From positions 1 through 64,000 of the forward strand of contig JAHBZS010000019.1 in NCBI GenBank assembly GCA_019635285.1: a stretch of DNA of 64,000 nucleotides. The letters are read 5' to 3'. A model generated the notes under the pieces. It saw only the letters and a program-made list of their open reading frames with translations. It was not told where the DNA came from and ran no database searches. Shown here in pieces: positions 45,876 through 55,184 of the stretch (the stretch's first letter is position 1; each line of letters begins with the position of its first letter). This DNA is from Rubrivivax sp. (lineage in GTDB: Bacteria; Pseudomonadota; Gammaproteobacteria; Burkholderiales; Burkholderiaceae_C). The position numbers and the translations under genes are program-made.

Positions 45876-47129
45876 TCAGAACTTCCACTCGTAGTTGACG
45901 ATGAGGCGGTAGTCCTGGATGTGGCCGTCGCTGCGCATGTCCACGTAGGCACCGCGCGCGCGGACCCAGAACGGCCGGGCCCATTCGGGCCACTGCTTGT
46001 CGCTGAAGCGGTAGTCCACCGTCAGGTCGTATTCGGTCCAGTTGGGCTGGGCGGCGCGCGTCGACGGGTTGATGGCGTCGTAGCCGTAGACGAGGTTGGC
46101 ATTGAGCAGCAGCCCCGGCACGCCCTGCGTCGCGAAGTCGTAGGTGCCGCCGAGCAGCCAGGCCTTCATGTTCGCCAGGTTGAAGCTCTTGACGATCATG
46201 AAGGTGTAGCCGGCCCAGCCCGAATACGGCGTCTGGTAGTCGGCGCCGCTGCCCGTCTGCTGGTAGGCCAGGGTAGCCGTGGCGCCGCCGCGGCTCAAGT
46301 CGGCCTTCAGCCCGCCGGACCAGGTGGAGAAGGACGAGCCGGTGAGCAGCTGATCGCCGACCCCGCTCTGGTACATGGCCTGCGCGCCCAGCTGCAGCCG
46401 ATACTGCGGCGACAGCGCGGTGCGCCAGGCCACGTCGGCGTAGTTGGAATTCAGCACGTTGGGCACGTAGTAGCTGGACAGCTGCCAGTCCAGGTCGGCC
46501 GTCGGCTTGCCGGCCACGCCGGCCAGCCACAGCGGCTCGCTCTGCGAACTCTGGATACCGGCCGCGCTGACGAAGTTGACGAAGTGCTCGCTGGTCTTCA
46601 GCTTGGTCGCGTTGAGGTAGGCCAGCACATAGTCAATGCCGCCGATCTTGCCGGCCAGGTTGCCGCCGGAATAGGTGAGCGGCGTCATGCGGTTGTCGCT
46701 GGCGTTGATCTCCGGCTGGTCGATGAGGAAACGCCCGCCGGTCAGCACCTGGTCGGCCAGCTTCAGCGACACGTAGCTCTGGCCGATCACCGAATACGGC
46801 TCCTGCCCCGGCGCCAGCAGGCCGGAGCCGTCCTTGTCCAGCGGCCCCCACAGGCGCTGCGAGGTGTAGCCGACGACGCCGACGCGCAGCAAGTCGCCGA
46901 TCCAGCCGCTGCGGTAGCCCAGCCAGCCGCCCAGCGCCCAGGCGGCATTGGTCACGTCGCCCGGGTTGAGCCGGTCGAAGTAATAGGTGCGGGCATGCAG
47001 CGTGACCTCGCTGTCGCGGCCCAGCGCGTCGGCCAGGCCCTGGGCCTGCAGGCCGCCGGCCGCCATCAGCAGGCACAGACCGGCCGCGGCGCAGGCCGGC
47101 CGGCGCATCGGGGAGAGGTCGTGGCTCAT
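45876..47129 (-). CDS. OprD-family outer-membrane porin
   Basis: 417-residue precursor. A signal peptide ending near GLQAQG is followed by a beta-barrel with many alternating aromatic strands, a TYYFDRLNPGD start and the TAWALGGWLGYRSGW region. The last residue is Phe in VNYEWKF, as expected for BAM-inserted barrels. OprD proteins are substrate-specific channels for amino acids, peptides or carboxylates. It stops 1 nt after the convergent DUF1841 gene. Confidence 0.8.
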   Translation of the reverse strand: MSHDLSPMRRPACAAAGLCLLMAAGGLQAQGLADALGRDSEVTLHARTYYFDRLNPGDVTNAAWALGGWLGYRSGWIGDLLRVGVVGYTSQRLWGPLDKDGSGLLAPGQEPYSVIGQSYVSLKLADQVLTGGRFLIDQPEINASDNRMTPLTYSGGNLAGKIGGIDYVLAYLNATKLKTSEHFVNFVSAAGIQSSQSEPLWLAGVAGKPTADLDWQLSSYYVPNVLNSNYADVAWRTALSPQYRLQLGAQAMYQSGVGDQLLTGSSFSTWSGGLKADLSRGGATATLAYQQTGSGADYQTPYSGWAGYTFMIVKSFNLANMKAWLLGGTYDFATQGVPGLLLNANLVYGYDAINPSTRAAQPNWTEYDLTVDYRFSDKQWPEWARPFWVRARGAYVDMRSDGHIQDYRLIVNYEWKF

Positions 47130-47199
47130 GCGGGAATGGTAGCCGGCAAGCCTCTCCTAAACTCGCGCCGGATTCGATCCCGGAAAAGCCGTTTTGCGC

Positions 47200-47931
47200 A
47201 TGCCCGCCCCTCCAACTCGACGCAGGCCGGCGCTGGCCGCGCTGGCGCTGGCGGCGGGTAGCGCGCACGCGGGCCATGCGCTGCAGTACGAGTTCTGGCC
47301 CGAGGTCGATGCCTACGTGGGCCTGAGCGAACGCAGCCGGCTGCTGTTCACCGCCGCCGGCACGCGGGCGATGGAGGCCTCGGCCGTGCAGCACGGCGTG
47401 GCGCTGCAGGACGCACAGTTCAGCGCCAACGTCGACTACACGCTCGCGCCGATCCTGCGCCGCGACGTGCCGGTGGCCGAATGGTCGAAGAACCGCCTGC
47501 TGTGGGCGCGGCTGGGCTTCGAGTACGGCACCTCGGCCCGTTCCGGCGCGGACGCCTACCGCGCCTATACCGGCATCGTCGAGCTGAACACGCGCGTCCC
47601 GCTGCAGGGCACGGCCTGGCTGACCAACCGGCTGCGCATGGACCTGCGCGACATCAACGGCCAGAGTTCACAGCGTTATCGGGTGCGCCTGGGCGCCGAG
47701 TGGGACGAGCACTGGGCCGGGCATCCGGTCTCGCCGTACACCAGCGTCGAGCTGCTCTACGACACGCGCTACGACCAGTGGAGCCGCGTGGCGCTGAAGG
47801 CCGGCGTGGAAACGCCGAGCGGCGGCGACTGGCGCCTCGAGCCCTACGTCGTGCTGCAGCTGAACCGGCCGCAGGACGAGCTGAGCCGCGTGCTCGCGCT
47901 GGGCCTGACCTTCAAGGTCTACTTCGACTGA
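47200..47931 (+). CDS. DUF2490-like outer-membrane protein
   Basis: 243-residue exported protein with a signal peptide (Ala-rich, cut near AHAGHA). The body shows alternating beta-strands: YEFWPEVDAYVGLSERSRLLFTAAGTR, NRLRMDLRDINGQSSQRYRVRLGAEW, YTSVELLYDTRYDQWSRVALKAGVETP and the terminal LGLTFKVYFD. This fits the DUF2490/OMP barrel pattern; function unknown. The ATG at 47200 is preferred over a TTG two codons earlier. Divergent from the porin. Confidence 0.7.
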   Translation: MPAPPTRRRPALAALALAAGSAHAGHALQYEFWPEVDAYVGLSERSRLLFTAAGTRAMEASAVQHGVALQDAQFSANVDYTLAPILRRDVPVAEWSKNRLLWARLGFEYGTSARSGADAYRAYTGIVELNTRVPLQGTAWLTNRLRMDLRDINGQSSQRYRVRLGAEWDEHWAGHPVSPYTSVELLYDTRYDQWSRVALKAGVETPSGGDWRLEPYVVLQLNRPQDELSRVLALGLTFKVYFD

Positions 47932-47943
47932 GGGCCGCGCCGC

Positions 47944-48135
47944 TCAGGCGGGCGCGTAGCCCTCTTCGGCCAGCGCGCGCGCAAACTCCTCGGCGGCGTG
48001 CGTGGACTCGATGCGCACCTGGTGCGTGGGCAGGTCGATCTGCAGGCCGGCCTGCGCATCCACCTGCTGCACCACCGCGGTGACGGTCTTGACGCAGTGG
48101 CCGCAGGTCATCGTGGGCAGGGTCAGCTGGATCAT
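47944..48135 (-). CDS. copZ: copper chaperone, HMA domain (CopZ-like)
   Basis: 63-residue ferredoxin-like heavy-metal-associated domain: [24 protein letters not shown] with the M-x-C-G-H-C metal site. Such proteins carry Cu(I) to CopA-type ATPases. It is divergent from the copper ATPase with 69 nt between starts; I saw no clear CueR site there. Confidence 0.85.
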   Translation of the reverse strand: MIQLTLPTMTCGHCVKTVTAVVQQVDAQAGLQIDLPTHQVRIESTHAAEEFARALAEEGYAPA

Positions 48136-48204
48136 GGCGGGTTCCTTCGGCCGCCATTGTCCCGCATCAGCCCGCTTGCTTGCACGCCGGTCTACAGTGG
48201 TGGC

Positions 48205-50586
48205 ATGACGCAGAACCTGAGCCTGACGCTGCCCATCGAGGGCATGACCTGTGCCTCCTGCAGCGCGCGCGTGGAGCGGGCGCTGCAGCGCGTGCCGGGC
48301 GTGCAGCAGGTCAGCGTCAACCTGGCCAGCGAAAGCGCCGCCGTCGAGCTGGCCGCGCCGGTGGGCGCCGAGGCCCTGGCCCAGGCCGTCGAGAAGGCCG
48401 GCTATGCGGTGCCGCGCGAGCAGGTCGAGCTGCGCATCGACGGCATGACCTGCGCCACCTGCGTGGCGCGCGTCGAGAAGGCGCTGCGCTCGGTACCCGG
48501 CGTGCTCGAGGCCGGCGTCAACCTGGCGACCTCCACGGCCCAGGTCACGCGCCTGGCCGGCGCGGCCCCCACCCCGGCGCTGCTGCAGGCGGTACAGCGC
48601 GCCGGCTACGAGGCCATCGCCAGCGACGCCGACACGCCCACGCCGCCGCGCCCGCGCCACGACCCGGGCTGGAAGGTGGCGCTGGCCTTCGCGCTGTCGG
48701 CGCCGCTGCTGCTGCCGATGCTGCTGCAGCCCTTCGGCATCCACTGGATGCTGCCGGCGCTGTGGCAATGCGTGCTGGCCGCGCCGGTGCAGTTCTGGCT
48801 GGGCGCGCGCTTCTACCGCGCGGGCTGGAAGGCGCTGCGTGCCGGCACCGGCAACATGGACCTGCTGGTCGCGCTGGGCACCAGCGCGGCCTTCGGCCTG
48901 AGCCTGGTGCTGTGGGCCCGCGGCGACCCGCATCTGTACTTCGAGAGCGCCGCCGTGGTCATCACGCTGGTGCTCTTCGGCAAGTGGCTGGAATCGCGCG
49001 CCAAGCGGCGCACGCTGGCCGCGCTGGACGCGCTGCGCGCGCTGTGGCCGCAGACCGCCACGCTGCTGCGCGACGGCCAGGAGGTGACGGTGCCGCTGGC
49101 CGAGCTGAAGCTCGGCGACCTGCTGCGCGTGCGCCCGGGCGAGCGCATCCCCACCGACGCCACCATCGTCGAAGGCGCCAGCCATGTCGACGAATCGATG
49201 CTCACCGGCGAGAGCCTGCCGGTGGCCCGCGAGGTAGGCGATGCGGTCAGCGGCGGCTCGATCAACGGCGAGGGCCTGCTGTGCCTGCGCGTGCGCGCGG
49301 TGGGTGCCGAGACGCAGCTGGCGCGCATCGTGCGGCTGGTCGAATCGGCGCAGGCGAAGAAGGCGCCGATCCAGGCGCTGGTCGACCGCGTCAGCGCGGT
49401 GTTCGTGCCGGTGGTGCTGGGCCTGGCGCTGCTCACGCTGCTGGGCTGGGGCTTCGGCCGGGGCGACTGGACGGCGGCCACGCTGCATGCGGTGGCGGTG
49501 CTGGTCATCGCCTGCCCGTGCGCGCTGGGGCTGGCCACGCCGGCGACCTTCATGGTCGGCACCGGCCTTGCCGCGCGGCGCGGCATCCTGGTGCGCGACG
49601 CGCAGGCGCTGGAGCAGCTGCGCGCCGTGCGGCTGGTGGCCTTCGACAAGACCGGCACGCTCACCGAAGGCAAGCCGCGCCTGCAGGCGGCCGAGGCCGC
49701 CGCCGGCGGCACGCACGACGAGCTGCTGCGCCAGGCGGCGGCGCTGCAGCAGGGCAGCGAACACCCGCTGGCGCGGGCCGTGCTGCTGGCCGCCGAGGGC
49801 TTGGCGCTGCCGCCGGCGCAGGACGTGCGCGCGGTGCCCGGCCGCGGCATCGAAGGCCGCGTGCAGGGCCGGCTGCTGCGCCTGGGCAGCACACGCTGGC
49901 GCGACGAGCTGGGCGCCGCGGCCGGGCCGCTGCAGGCCCAGGCCGATGCCTGGCAGGCGCAGGGCTGCAGCCTGGCCTGGCTGATGGCGGCACTGCCGGC
50001 CGGCGGCACCGAACTGCTGGGCCTGCTCGCCTTCGGCGACCGGCCCAAGCCGCAGGCCGCGGCGGCGATCGAGCGGCTGCATGCGCTGGGGCTGCGCACC
50101 GCGCTGATCAGCGGCGACAACCGCGGCGCGGCGCAGTCGGTGGCCCAGGCGCTGGGCATCGACATCGTGCATGCCGAGGTGCTGCCCGGCGACAAGGCGG
50201 CGGTGGTGGCCGCGCTGCGCGACGGCCTGAGGCCGGGCGAGCGCGTCGCCATGGTCGGCGACGGCGTCAACGACGCGCCGGCGCTGGCCGCCGCCGATGT
50301 GGGCCTGGCCATGAGCACCGGCACCGACGTGGCCATGCACAGCGCCGGCCTGACGCTGATGCGCGGCGACGTGGGGCTGGTGGCCGAAGCCTGGGAACTG
50401 TCGCAGGCCATCGCCGCCAAGCTGCGCCAGAACCTGTTCTGGGCCTTCGCCTACAACGTCGTCGGCATCCCGCTGGCGGCCTTCGGCGCGCTGAGCCCGA
50501 TGCTGGCCGGCGGCGCGATGGCGCTGTCCAGCGTCAGCGTCGTCGGCAATGCGCTGCTGCTGGGGCGCTGGCGGCCGCGCGCGTAG
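48205..50586 (+). CDS. copA: copper-exporting P1B-1-type ATPase CopA
   Basis: 793-residue ATPase with two N-terminal HMA domains ([13 protein letters not shown] and [13 protein letters not shown]), eight membrane helices, LTGES actuator loop, CPC in [21 protein letters not shown] phosphorylation site and [21 protein letters not shown]. It exports Cu(I) from the cytoplasm for tolerance, in contrast to CcoI, which serves oxidase assembly. Confidence 0.95.
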   Translation: MTQNLSLTLPIEGMTCASCSARVERALQRVPGVQQVSVNLASESAAVELAAPVGAEALAQAVEKAGYAVPREQVELRIDGMTCATCVARVEKALRSVPGVLEAGVNLATSTAQVTRLAGAAPTPALLQAVQRAGYEAIASDADTPTPPRPRHDPGWKVALAFALSAPLLLPMLLQPFGIHWMLPALWQCVLAAPVQFWLGARFYRAGWKALRAGTGNMDLLVALGTSAAFGLSLVLWARGDPHLYFESAAVVITLVLFGKWLESRAKRRTLAALDALRALWPQTATLLRDGQEVTVPLAELKLGDLLRVRPGERIPTDATIVEGASHVDESMLTGESLPVAREVGDAVSGGSINGEGLLCLRVRAVGAETQLARIVRLVESAQAKKAPIQALVDRVSAVFVPVVLGLALLTLLGWGFGRGDWTAATLHAVAVLVIACPCALGLATPATFMVGTGLAARRGILVRDAQALEQLRAVRLVAFDKTGTLTEGKPRLQAAEAAAGGTHDELLRQAAALQQGSEHPLARAVLLAAEGLALPPAQDVRAVPGRGIEGRVQGRLLRLGSTRWRDELGAAAGPLQAQADAWQAQGCSLAWLMAALPAGGTELLGLLAFGDRPKPQAAAAIERLHALGLRTALISGDNRGAAQSVAQALGIDIVHAEVLPGDKAAVVAALRDGLRPGERVAMVGDGVNDAPALAAADVGLAMSTGTDVAMHSAGLTLMRGDVGLVAEAWELSQAIAAKLRQNLFWAFAYNVVGIPLAAFGALSPMLAGGAMALSSVSVVGNALLLGRWRPRA

Positions 50587-50696
50587 GTGGCGGCGGCGTC
50601 CGCCGCGCGCTCAAGTAGGCGGCCAGCGCGCCGAAAACAGGCCACAGTCAACCGGCGAGGCACAAGCCGGTGTCCAAATTTCGCGCAGGAATCACC

Positions 50697-51818
50697 ATGC
50701 AATGCTCGCAACTCGCCACCGTCAAGCACCGCCTTGCCGTCGGCAAGCCGCTGCCGTTCAACGTTCGTAACGCCGATCACACCTTGTTGCTCGCGCGCGG
50801 GCAGGTGGTGGGCAGCGTCGAGCAGATGGAGGCGCTGTTCACGCGCGGCGCGCTGGTCGACCTGGCGGAGCTGCGCGGGCCGCAGGAGCAGATCGCGACC
50901 GCGCCGCCCGAGCAACTGCCCGCGCTGTGGCAGCAGTGCATGAGCCGCCTCGGCGAGGCGCTGCAGGCCTGCGAGAAGGAAGGCTTCCGCCAGGCGCTGG
51001 ACGAGATGAGCGCGCCGGTGCAGGCGCTGATCGCCCGCGACTCGGACCTGGCCATCTTCCAGGTGCTGCGCCAGGACGCCAACCGCCATACGCAGTACGG
51101 CGTCAACCATTCGATGCACACCGCCATCACCGCCTTCCTGGTGGCGCAGCGCCTGGGCTGGGACGACACCGCGGTGCAGAAGGTGTTCAAGGTGGCGCTG
51201 ACCATGAACCTGTCGATGCTGGAGCTGCAGGGGCAGCTGGCCGAGCAGCGCACGCCGGTGACGGCGGAGCAGCGCGAGGCCATCCTGTCGCACCCGCAGC
51301 GCAGCGTGCAGATGCTCGAGCTGGCCGGCGTCACCGACCGCGACTGGCTGGACGGCGTGGCCGACCACCACGTGGCGCCCGACGGCAGCGGCTACCCGGC
51401 CGGCCGGCGCGAGGTCAACGACTTCGCGGCGCTGGTGCGCCGTGCCGACATCTACACCGCCAAGCTGAGCCCGCGCCTGTCGCGCGATGCGATGGCCGCC
51501 GACCGTGCCGGCCGCGCCATGTTCATGTACGACCCCGGCAACTCGATGACCGCGGCGCTGGTCAAGGAGTTCGGCGTCTACCCGCCCGGCTGCTTCGTCA
51601 AGCTGGTCTCGGGCGAGACGGCGGTGGTCGTCAAGCGCGGGCCGAGCGTGGTGACGCCGCTGGTGGCGGTGCTGACCACGCCCAGCGGCGCCGCGCTGAT
51701 CGACCCGCTGCCGCGCGACACCAGCCGGCGCGAGAACGCGATCGCCAGCGTCATCGGCGAACACGCCGTGCCGGTGCGCCCGGCGCCCGAGAAGCTGATG
51801 ACCCTGGCGCTGGCCTGA
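50697..51818 (+). CDS. degenerate HD-GYP-domain protein
   Basis: 373-residue protein. Residues from about 125 follow the HD-GYP fold: YGVNHSMHTAITAFLVAQRLGW, then KVFKVALTMNLSMLELQGQL where canonical proteins have a H-D-I-G-K motif, and later HHVAPDGSGYPAG, an intact GYP segment. Loss of the HD metal ligands (MNLSM) suggests no c-di-GMP phosphodiesterase activity; it may bind the nucleotide or a partner. The ATG at 50697 has AGGA before it and is preferred over a GTG nine codons upstream. Confidence 0.82.
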   Translation: MQCSQLATVKHRLAVGKPLPFNVRNADHTLLLARGQVVGSVEQMEALFTRGALVDLAELRGPQEQIATAPPEQLPALWQQCMSRLGEALQACEKEGFRQALDEMSAPVQALIARDSDLAIFQVLRQDANRHTQYGVNHSMHTAITAFLVAQRLGWDDTAVQKVFKVALTMNLSMLELQGQLAEQRTPVTAEQREAILSHPQRSVQMLELAGVTDRDWLDGVADHHVAPDGSGYPAGRREVNDFAALVRRADIYTAKLSPRLSRDAMAADRAGRAMFMYDPGNSMTAALVKEFGVYPPGCFVKLVSGETAVVVKRGPSVVTPLVAVLTTPSGAALIDPLPRDTSRRENAIASVIGEHAVPVRPAPEKLMTLALA

Positions 51819-51871
51819 GGGGATGTCCCGCGCCTGACGACGGCCCGCGGGCGCGCCGCCTATAGTGCGGC

Positions 51872-52786
51872 ATGCCCACCGCCTATGTCCCGCGTCGCGC
51901 CGCGCGCAGCGACTTCGTCGCGTTGCGCGGCCTGCGCCACCACCTGCTGTCCTGGGGCGACGCGTCGCTCGTCACGCCGCAACGCCCGCCGCTGCTGATG
52001 ATGCACGGCTGGATGGACGTCGGCGCGTCCTACCAGTTCACCGTCGACGCGCTGGCCGAGCCGCGTTACGTCATCGCCGCCGACTGGCGCGGCTTCGGCC
52101 TCACCGACGCCAATCCGGGCGACTGCTACTGGTTCGCCGACTACCTGGGCGACCTGGACGCGCTCATCGACCATCTGTCGCCGGAGCAGCCGATCGACCT
52201 GGTCGGCCACAGCATGGGCGGCAACATCGTCATGACCTATGCCGGCGTGCGGCCCGAGCGCATCCGCCGGCTGGTCAATCTCGAAGGCTTCGGCATGCCG
52301 CAGACGCGGCCGGAAGACGCGCCGAAGCGGCTGCGCCAGTGGCTGGACGAGCTGAAGCAGCCGCAATTGCTGCGCGACTACGACAGCCTGCAGGCGGTGG
52401 CCGAGCGGCTGATGAAGACCAACCCGCGGCTGCCGGCCGACAAGGCGGCCTGGCTGGCGCCGCACTGGTCGCGCCAGGGCGTCGACGGCCGCTGGCAGAT
52501 CCTGGGCGACCCCGCGCACAAGCGCGTCAACCCGGTGCTCACCCGCGCCGAGGACACGATGGCCACCTGGGGCCGCATCAGCGCGCCGCTGCTGTGGGTC
52601 GAAGGCGACGGCCGCGAATTCGACCGCTGGTACGGCGGCCGCTACACGCGCGCGCAGTTCGAGGAGCGGCTGGCCGCCGTGCCCTCGGTGCGCAAGCTGC
52701 AGGTCACGCCGGCCGGCCACATGCTGCACCACGACCAGCCGGAAGCGCTGGCGCGCGGGCTGGAGGATTTCTTCGGCAGCCGCTGA
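51872..52786 (+). CDS. alpha/beta-hydrolase
   Basis: 304-residue hydrolase. LLMMHGWMDVGASYQF contains the oxyanion HGW, the nucleophile Ser is in DLVGHSMGGNIVMTYAG, and the catalytic His is near the end (TPAGHMLHHDQPEALA). Resembles esterase/haloalkane-type lipolytic or C-C hydrolases of this fold; substrate unknown. Converges on the Bug receptor gene with 19 nt between the stops. Confidence 0.88.
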   Translation: MPTAYVPRRAARSDFVALRGLRHHLLSWGDASLVTPQRPPLLMMHGWMDVGASYQFTVDALAEPRYVIAADWRGFGLTDANPGDCYWFADYLGDLDALIDHLSPEQPIDLVGHSMGGNIVMTYAGVRPERIRRLVNLEGFGMPQTRPEDAPKRLRQWLDELKQPQLLRDYDSLQAVAERLMKTNPRLPADKAAWLAPHWSRQGVDGRWQILGDPAHKRVNPVLTRAEDTMATWGRISAPLLWVEGDGREFDRWYGGRYTRAQFEERLAAVPSVRKLQVTPAGHMLHHDQPEALARGLEDFFGSR

Positions 52787-52805
52787 CGCGCCGGCGCGCC
52801 CGTCC

Positions 52806-53789
52806 TCAGAGCTCGATGCTCAGCTTGCGCTCGGCGACCAGCTTGCGCCAGGTGGCCAGCTCGGTGGCGATGGCCTTGTCCGGGTCGACCTTGCCGGCCG
52901 CCACCGTCTGCCCCATCGATTCGACGCGCTGCACCACCGCCGGTGAAGCCAGCACCTCGACCAGCGCCTTCTGCAGCGTCTGCACGATGGCCGGCGGCAT
53001 GCCGGCCGGGCCGGCCAGCGCAAACCAGCCCTGCGCCTCGTAGCCGGGCAGGCCGTCCTCGGCGATGGTCGGCACGTCCGGCAACTGCGGCATGCGCGCC
53101 GCCGACGCCACCCCCAGCGCCTTGAGCTGGCCGCTCTTGATGAAGGAGCCCGTCGCCGCATAGGTGAGGAAGGCGAACTGCACCTCGCCGGCGATCAGCG
53201 CGGTGATGGCCGGCGCACCGCCGCGGTAGGGCACGTGCAATGCGAAGGTATCGCTGCGCGCCTTGTACAGCTCGCCCGCCAGGTGGCTGACGCTGCCCGA
53301 GCCGCCGGAGCCGTAGTTCAGCTTGCCGGGCTGCTTGCGCATCAGCGCGATGAGTTCGCGCGAGCGCGACGCCGGCAGCGCCGGGTTGGCCACCAGCACC
53401 TGCGGCAGCTGCGTGACCATGGCGATGGGCGTGAAGCTCTTCACCGGGTCGTAGCCGACATGGCGCAGCGCGGGCGCGATGGCCAGCGGCGCGTTGTCCA
53501 GCAGCCCCAGCGTGTAGCCGTCGGGCGCCGCGCGGGCCACCTCGGCTGCGGCCAGGGTGCCGCCGGCGCCGGCCTTGTAGTCGACGACGATCGGCTGGCC
53601 CAGCAGCCGCGACAGCGGCTGCGCAAACTCCCGCGCCGTGACGTCGGCACCGCCGCCGGGCGCATAGCCCAGCACCAGGCGGATTGGCTTGCTGGGCCAG
53701 GCCTGCGCCAGCGCGCGCGGCCCGACACAGGCCAGCGCGGCGGCGGCCACCAGTGAGCGCCGTGTGGCGTCGAAGCGTGCGTGTGCCAT
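52806..53789 (-). CDS. Bug/TctC-family periplasmic receptor of the isomerase operon
   Basis: 327-residue receptor. A signal with RRSLVAAAALACVGPRALAQ is followed by WPSKPIRLVLGYAPGGGADVTAREFAQPLSRLLGQPIVVDYKAGAGGT and APDGYTLGLLDNAPLAIAP. It is the last gene of the operon, 3 nt after the YrdC-domain gene, and no permease lies nearby. It may capture the carboxylate metabolised by the lyase and isomerase; inference. Confidence 0.9.
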   Translation of the reverse strand: MAHARFDATRRSLVAAAALACVGPRALAQAWPSKPIRLVLGYAPGGGADVTAREFAQPLSRLLGQPIVVDYKAGAGGTLAAAEVARAAPDGYTLGLLDNAPLAIAPALRHVGYDPVKSFTPIAMVTQLPQVLVANPALPASRSRELIALMRKQPGKLNYGSGGSGSVSHLAGELYKARSDTFALHVPYRGGAPAITALIAGEVQFAFLTYAATGSFIKSGQLKALGVASAARMPQLPDVPTIAEDGLPGYEAQGWFALAGPAGMPPAIVQTLQKALVEVLASPAVVQRVESMGQTVAAGKVDPDKAIATELATWRKLVAERKLSIEL

Positions 53790-53792
53790 GGG

Positions 53793-54539
53793 CTACTCCT
53801 TGCCGACCAGGCCGAATTCGTTGAGGTGGCCCGACGGCAGCGCCTCGACGCCGGGGTCGGCCGGCAGGTCCACGTTGAACCAGCGCTTCAGCACGCCGGC
53901 GATCAGCTCGTAGCAGGCACCGATGCGCACCACCTCCAGGGTGTCGAAGTTGATGAGCGTGCCGGCACGGCGGTAGAAGTGATAGCGGCGCAGGCCGTAG
54001 TCGATGGTGATATCGACGATCTCGCGCAGCTCGGGTTGGATGTCCTCGACACGGAACTTGGTGCCGGTGCCGGTGAGGTTGGCCGACGAGCCGAACAGCG
54101 GCACGACCTCCTCGCGGCTGAGCTTGCACACCGCCGCGTGCAGCGGCCCGGCGTTGAGCAGCGTGGCGATGGTGCCCACGGCCGTGCTCTTGCGCACGGT
54201 GTCGTCGCCCAGCTTGAGCAGCAGCGGATGGTCGGGCCGGAAGCTGCCGATCACGCCCAGCGGCAGGTCGTGGTCGACGACGATGGCCTCGACCATCTGC
54301 TGAGCGCGCGCGCTCAGGGTGTGCAGCTCGCGCTGGGTTTCCAGGTCGGCCGCCATGGCGTTGCGCTTGTGGCTGCCGCGCTTCTTGGTGTCGTAGATCT
54401 TCTTCAGCGGGTCCATCGACGTGCCGCACAGGGCGTAGCCGGTGTCGTTGGGCAGCAGCGCGATGCCGCCGGTCTTGACGATGTCGATGACGCGGCGCGC
54501 GTCACCTTCGATGTCGAGTCGTCCGGAAGTCGGGTTCAT
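53793..54539 (-). CDS. YrdC/Sua5-domain protein of unusual type
   Basis: 248-residue YrdC-fold protein. LLPNDTGYALCG replaces the usual P-T-D-T-x-Y-G-L start, YDTKKRGSHKRNAM takes the place of the K-G-R nucleotide-binding section, and FGSSANLTGTGTKFRVEDIQ keeps the S-A-N motif. TsaC/Sua5 make threonylcarbamoyl-adenylate for tRNA modification, but this copy is diverged and lies in a catabolic operon, so it may carboxylate, adenylate or bind another substrate. Its function is unknown. Confidence 0.8.
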   Translation of the reverse strand: MNPTSGRLDIEGDARRVIDIVKTGGIALLPNDTGYALCGTSMDPLKKIYDTKKRGSHKRNAMAADLETQRELHTLSARAQQMVEAIVVDHDLPLGVIGSFRPDHPLLLKLGDDTVRKSTAVGTIATLLNAGPLHAAVCKLSREEVVPLFGSSANLTGTGTKFRVEDIQPELREIVDITIDYGLRRYHFYRRAGTLINFDTLEVVRIGACYELIAGVLKRWFNVDLPADPGVEALPSGHLNEFGLVGKE

Positions 54540-54575
54540 GGTGTCTCCGAGGTGGGTCAGGGTGGAAAAGGAAAC

Positions 54576-55184
54576 TCAGGTCGGCCAGTGCCAGGGCCGT
54601 GCCGCGCGGTCGGCCGCCTCCCAGGCGTCGATGGCGGCCGCGTGCTTCAGCGTCAGTCCGATGTCGTCCAAGCCTTCGAGCAGCGACTCGCGGCGCAGCG
54701 CGTCGACGTCGAAGCGCCGCTGCGCGCCGTCGGGCGCGCACAGCACCTGCTGCCGCAGGTCGACGCTGAACGCGGCACCGGCGGCGGCCTGCTCGGCCAG
54801 CGCCTGCACCTGGTCGGCCGCCAGCCGGATGGGCAGTACGCCGTTCTGGAAGCAGTTGTTGAAAAAGATGTCGCCGAAGCTCGGCGCCACCACGCAGCGC
54901 ACGCCGATCGCCTGCAGCGCCCACACCGCGCCTTCGCGCGACGAGCCGCAGCCGAAGTTGGCCTCGGCCAGCAGGATCGGCGCACCGCGGAACGCCGGGC
55001 GGTTGAGCACGAAGTCCGGGTCCTCGCCGCCATCGGCGCGGTAGCGCAGCGCCTCCAGCGCATAGGGGCCGAGCGCGTCCTTGGCCAGCGTGGTCAAGCG
55101 CTCGATGCGGATGATGAGGTCGGTGTCGACGTTGGCGCGCATCAGCGGCGCGGCCGGCCCGGTGACGATGGTGAAAGGCCGCAT
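54576..55184 (-). CDS. LeuD-like small subunit of an aconitase-family isomerase
   Basis: 202-residue swivel-domain subunit. DTDLIIRIERLT, EANFGCGSSREGAVWALQAIGVRCVVAPSFGDIFFNNCFQNGVLPI are conserved aconitase-family blocks. The overlap with the large subunit gene (TGATG) implies a heterodimer. No leuB or leuA is near, and the lyase upstream points to a pathway other than leucine synthesis. Confidence 0.88.
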   Translation of the reverse strand: MRPFTIVTGPAAPLMRANVDTDLIIRIERLTTLAKDALGPYALEALRYRADGGEDPDFVLNRPAFRGAPILLAEANFGCGSSREGAVWALQAIGVRCVVAPSFGDIFFNNCFQNGVLPIRLAADQVQALAEQAAAGAAFSVDLRQQVLCAPDGAQRRFDVDALRRESLLEGLDDIGLTLKHAAAIDAWEAADRAARPWHWPT

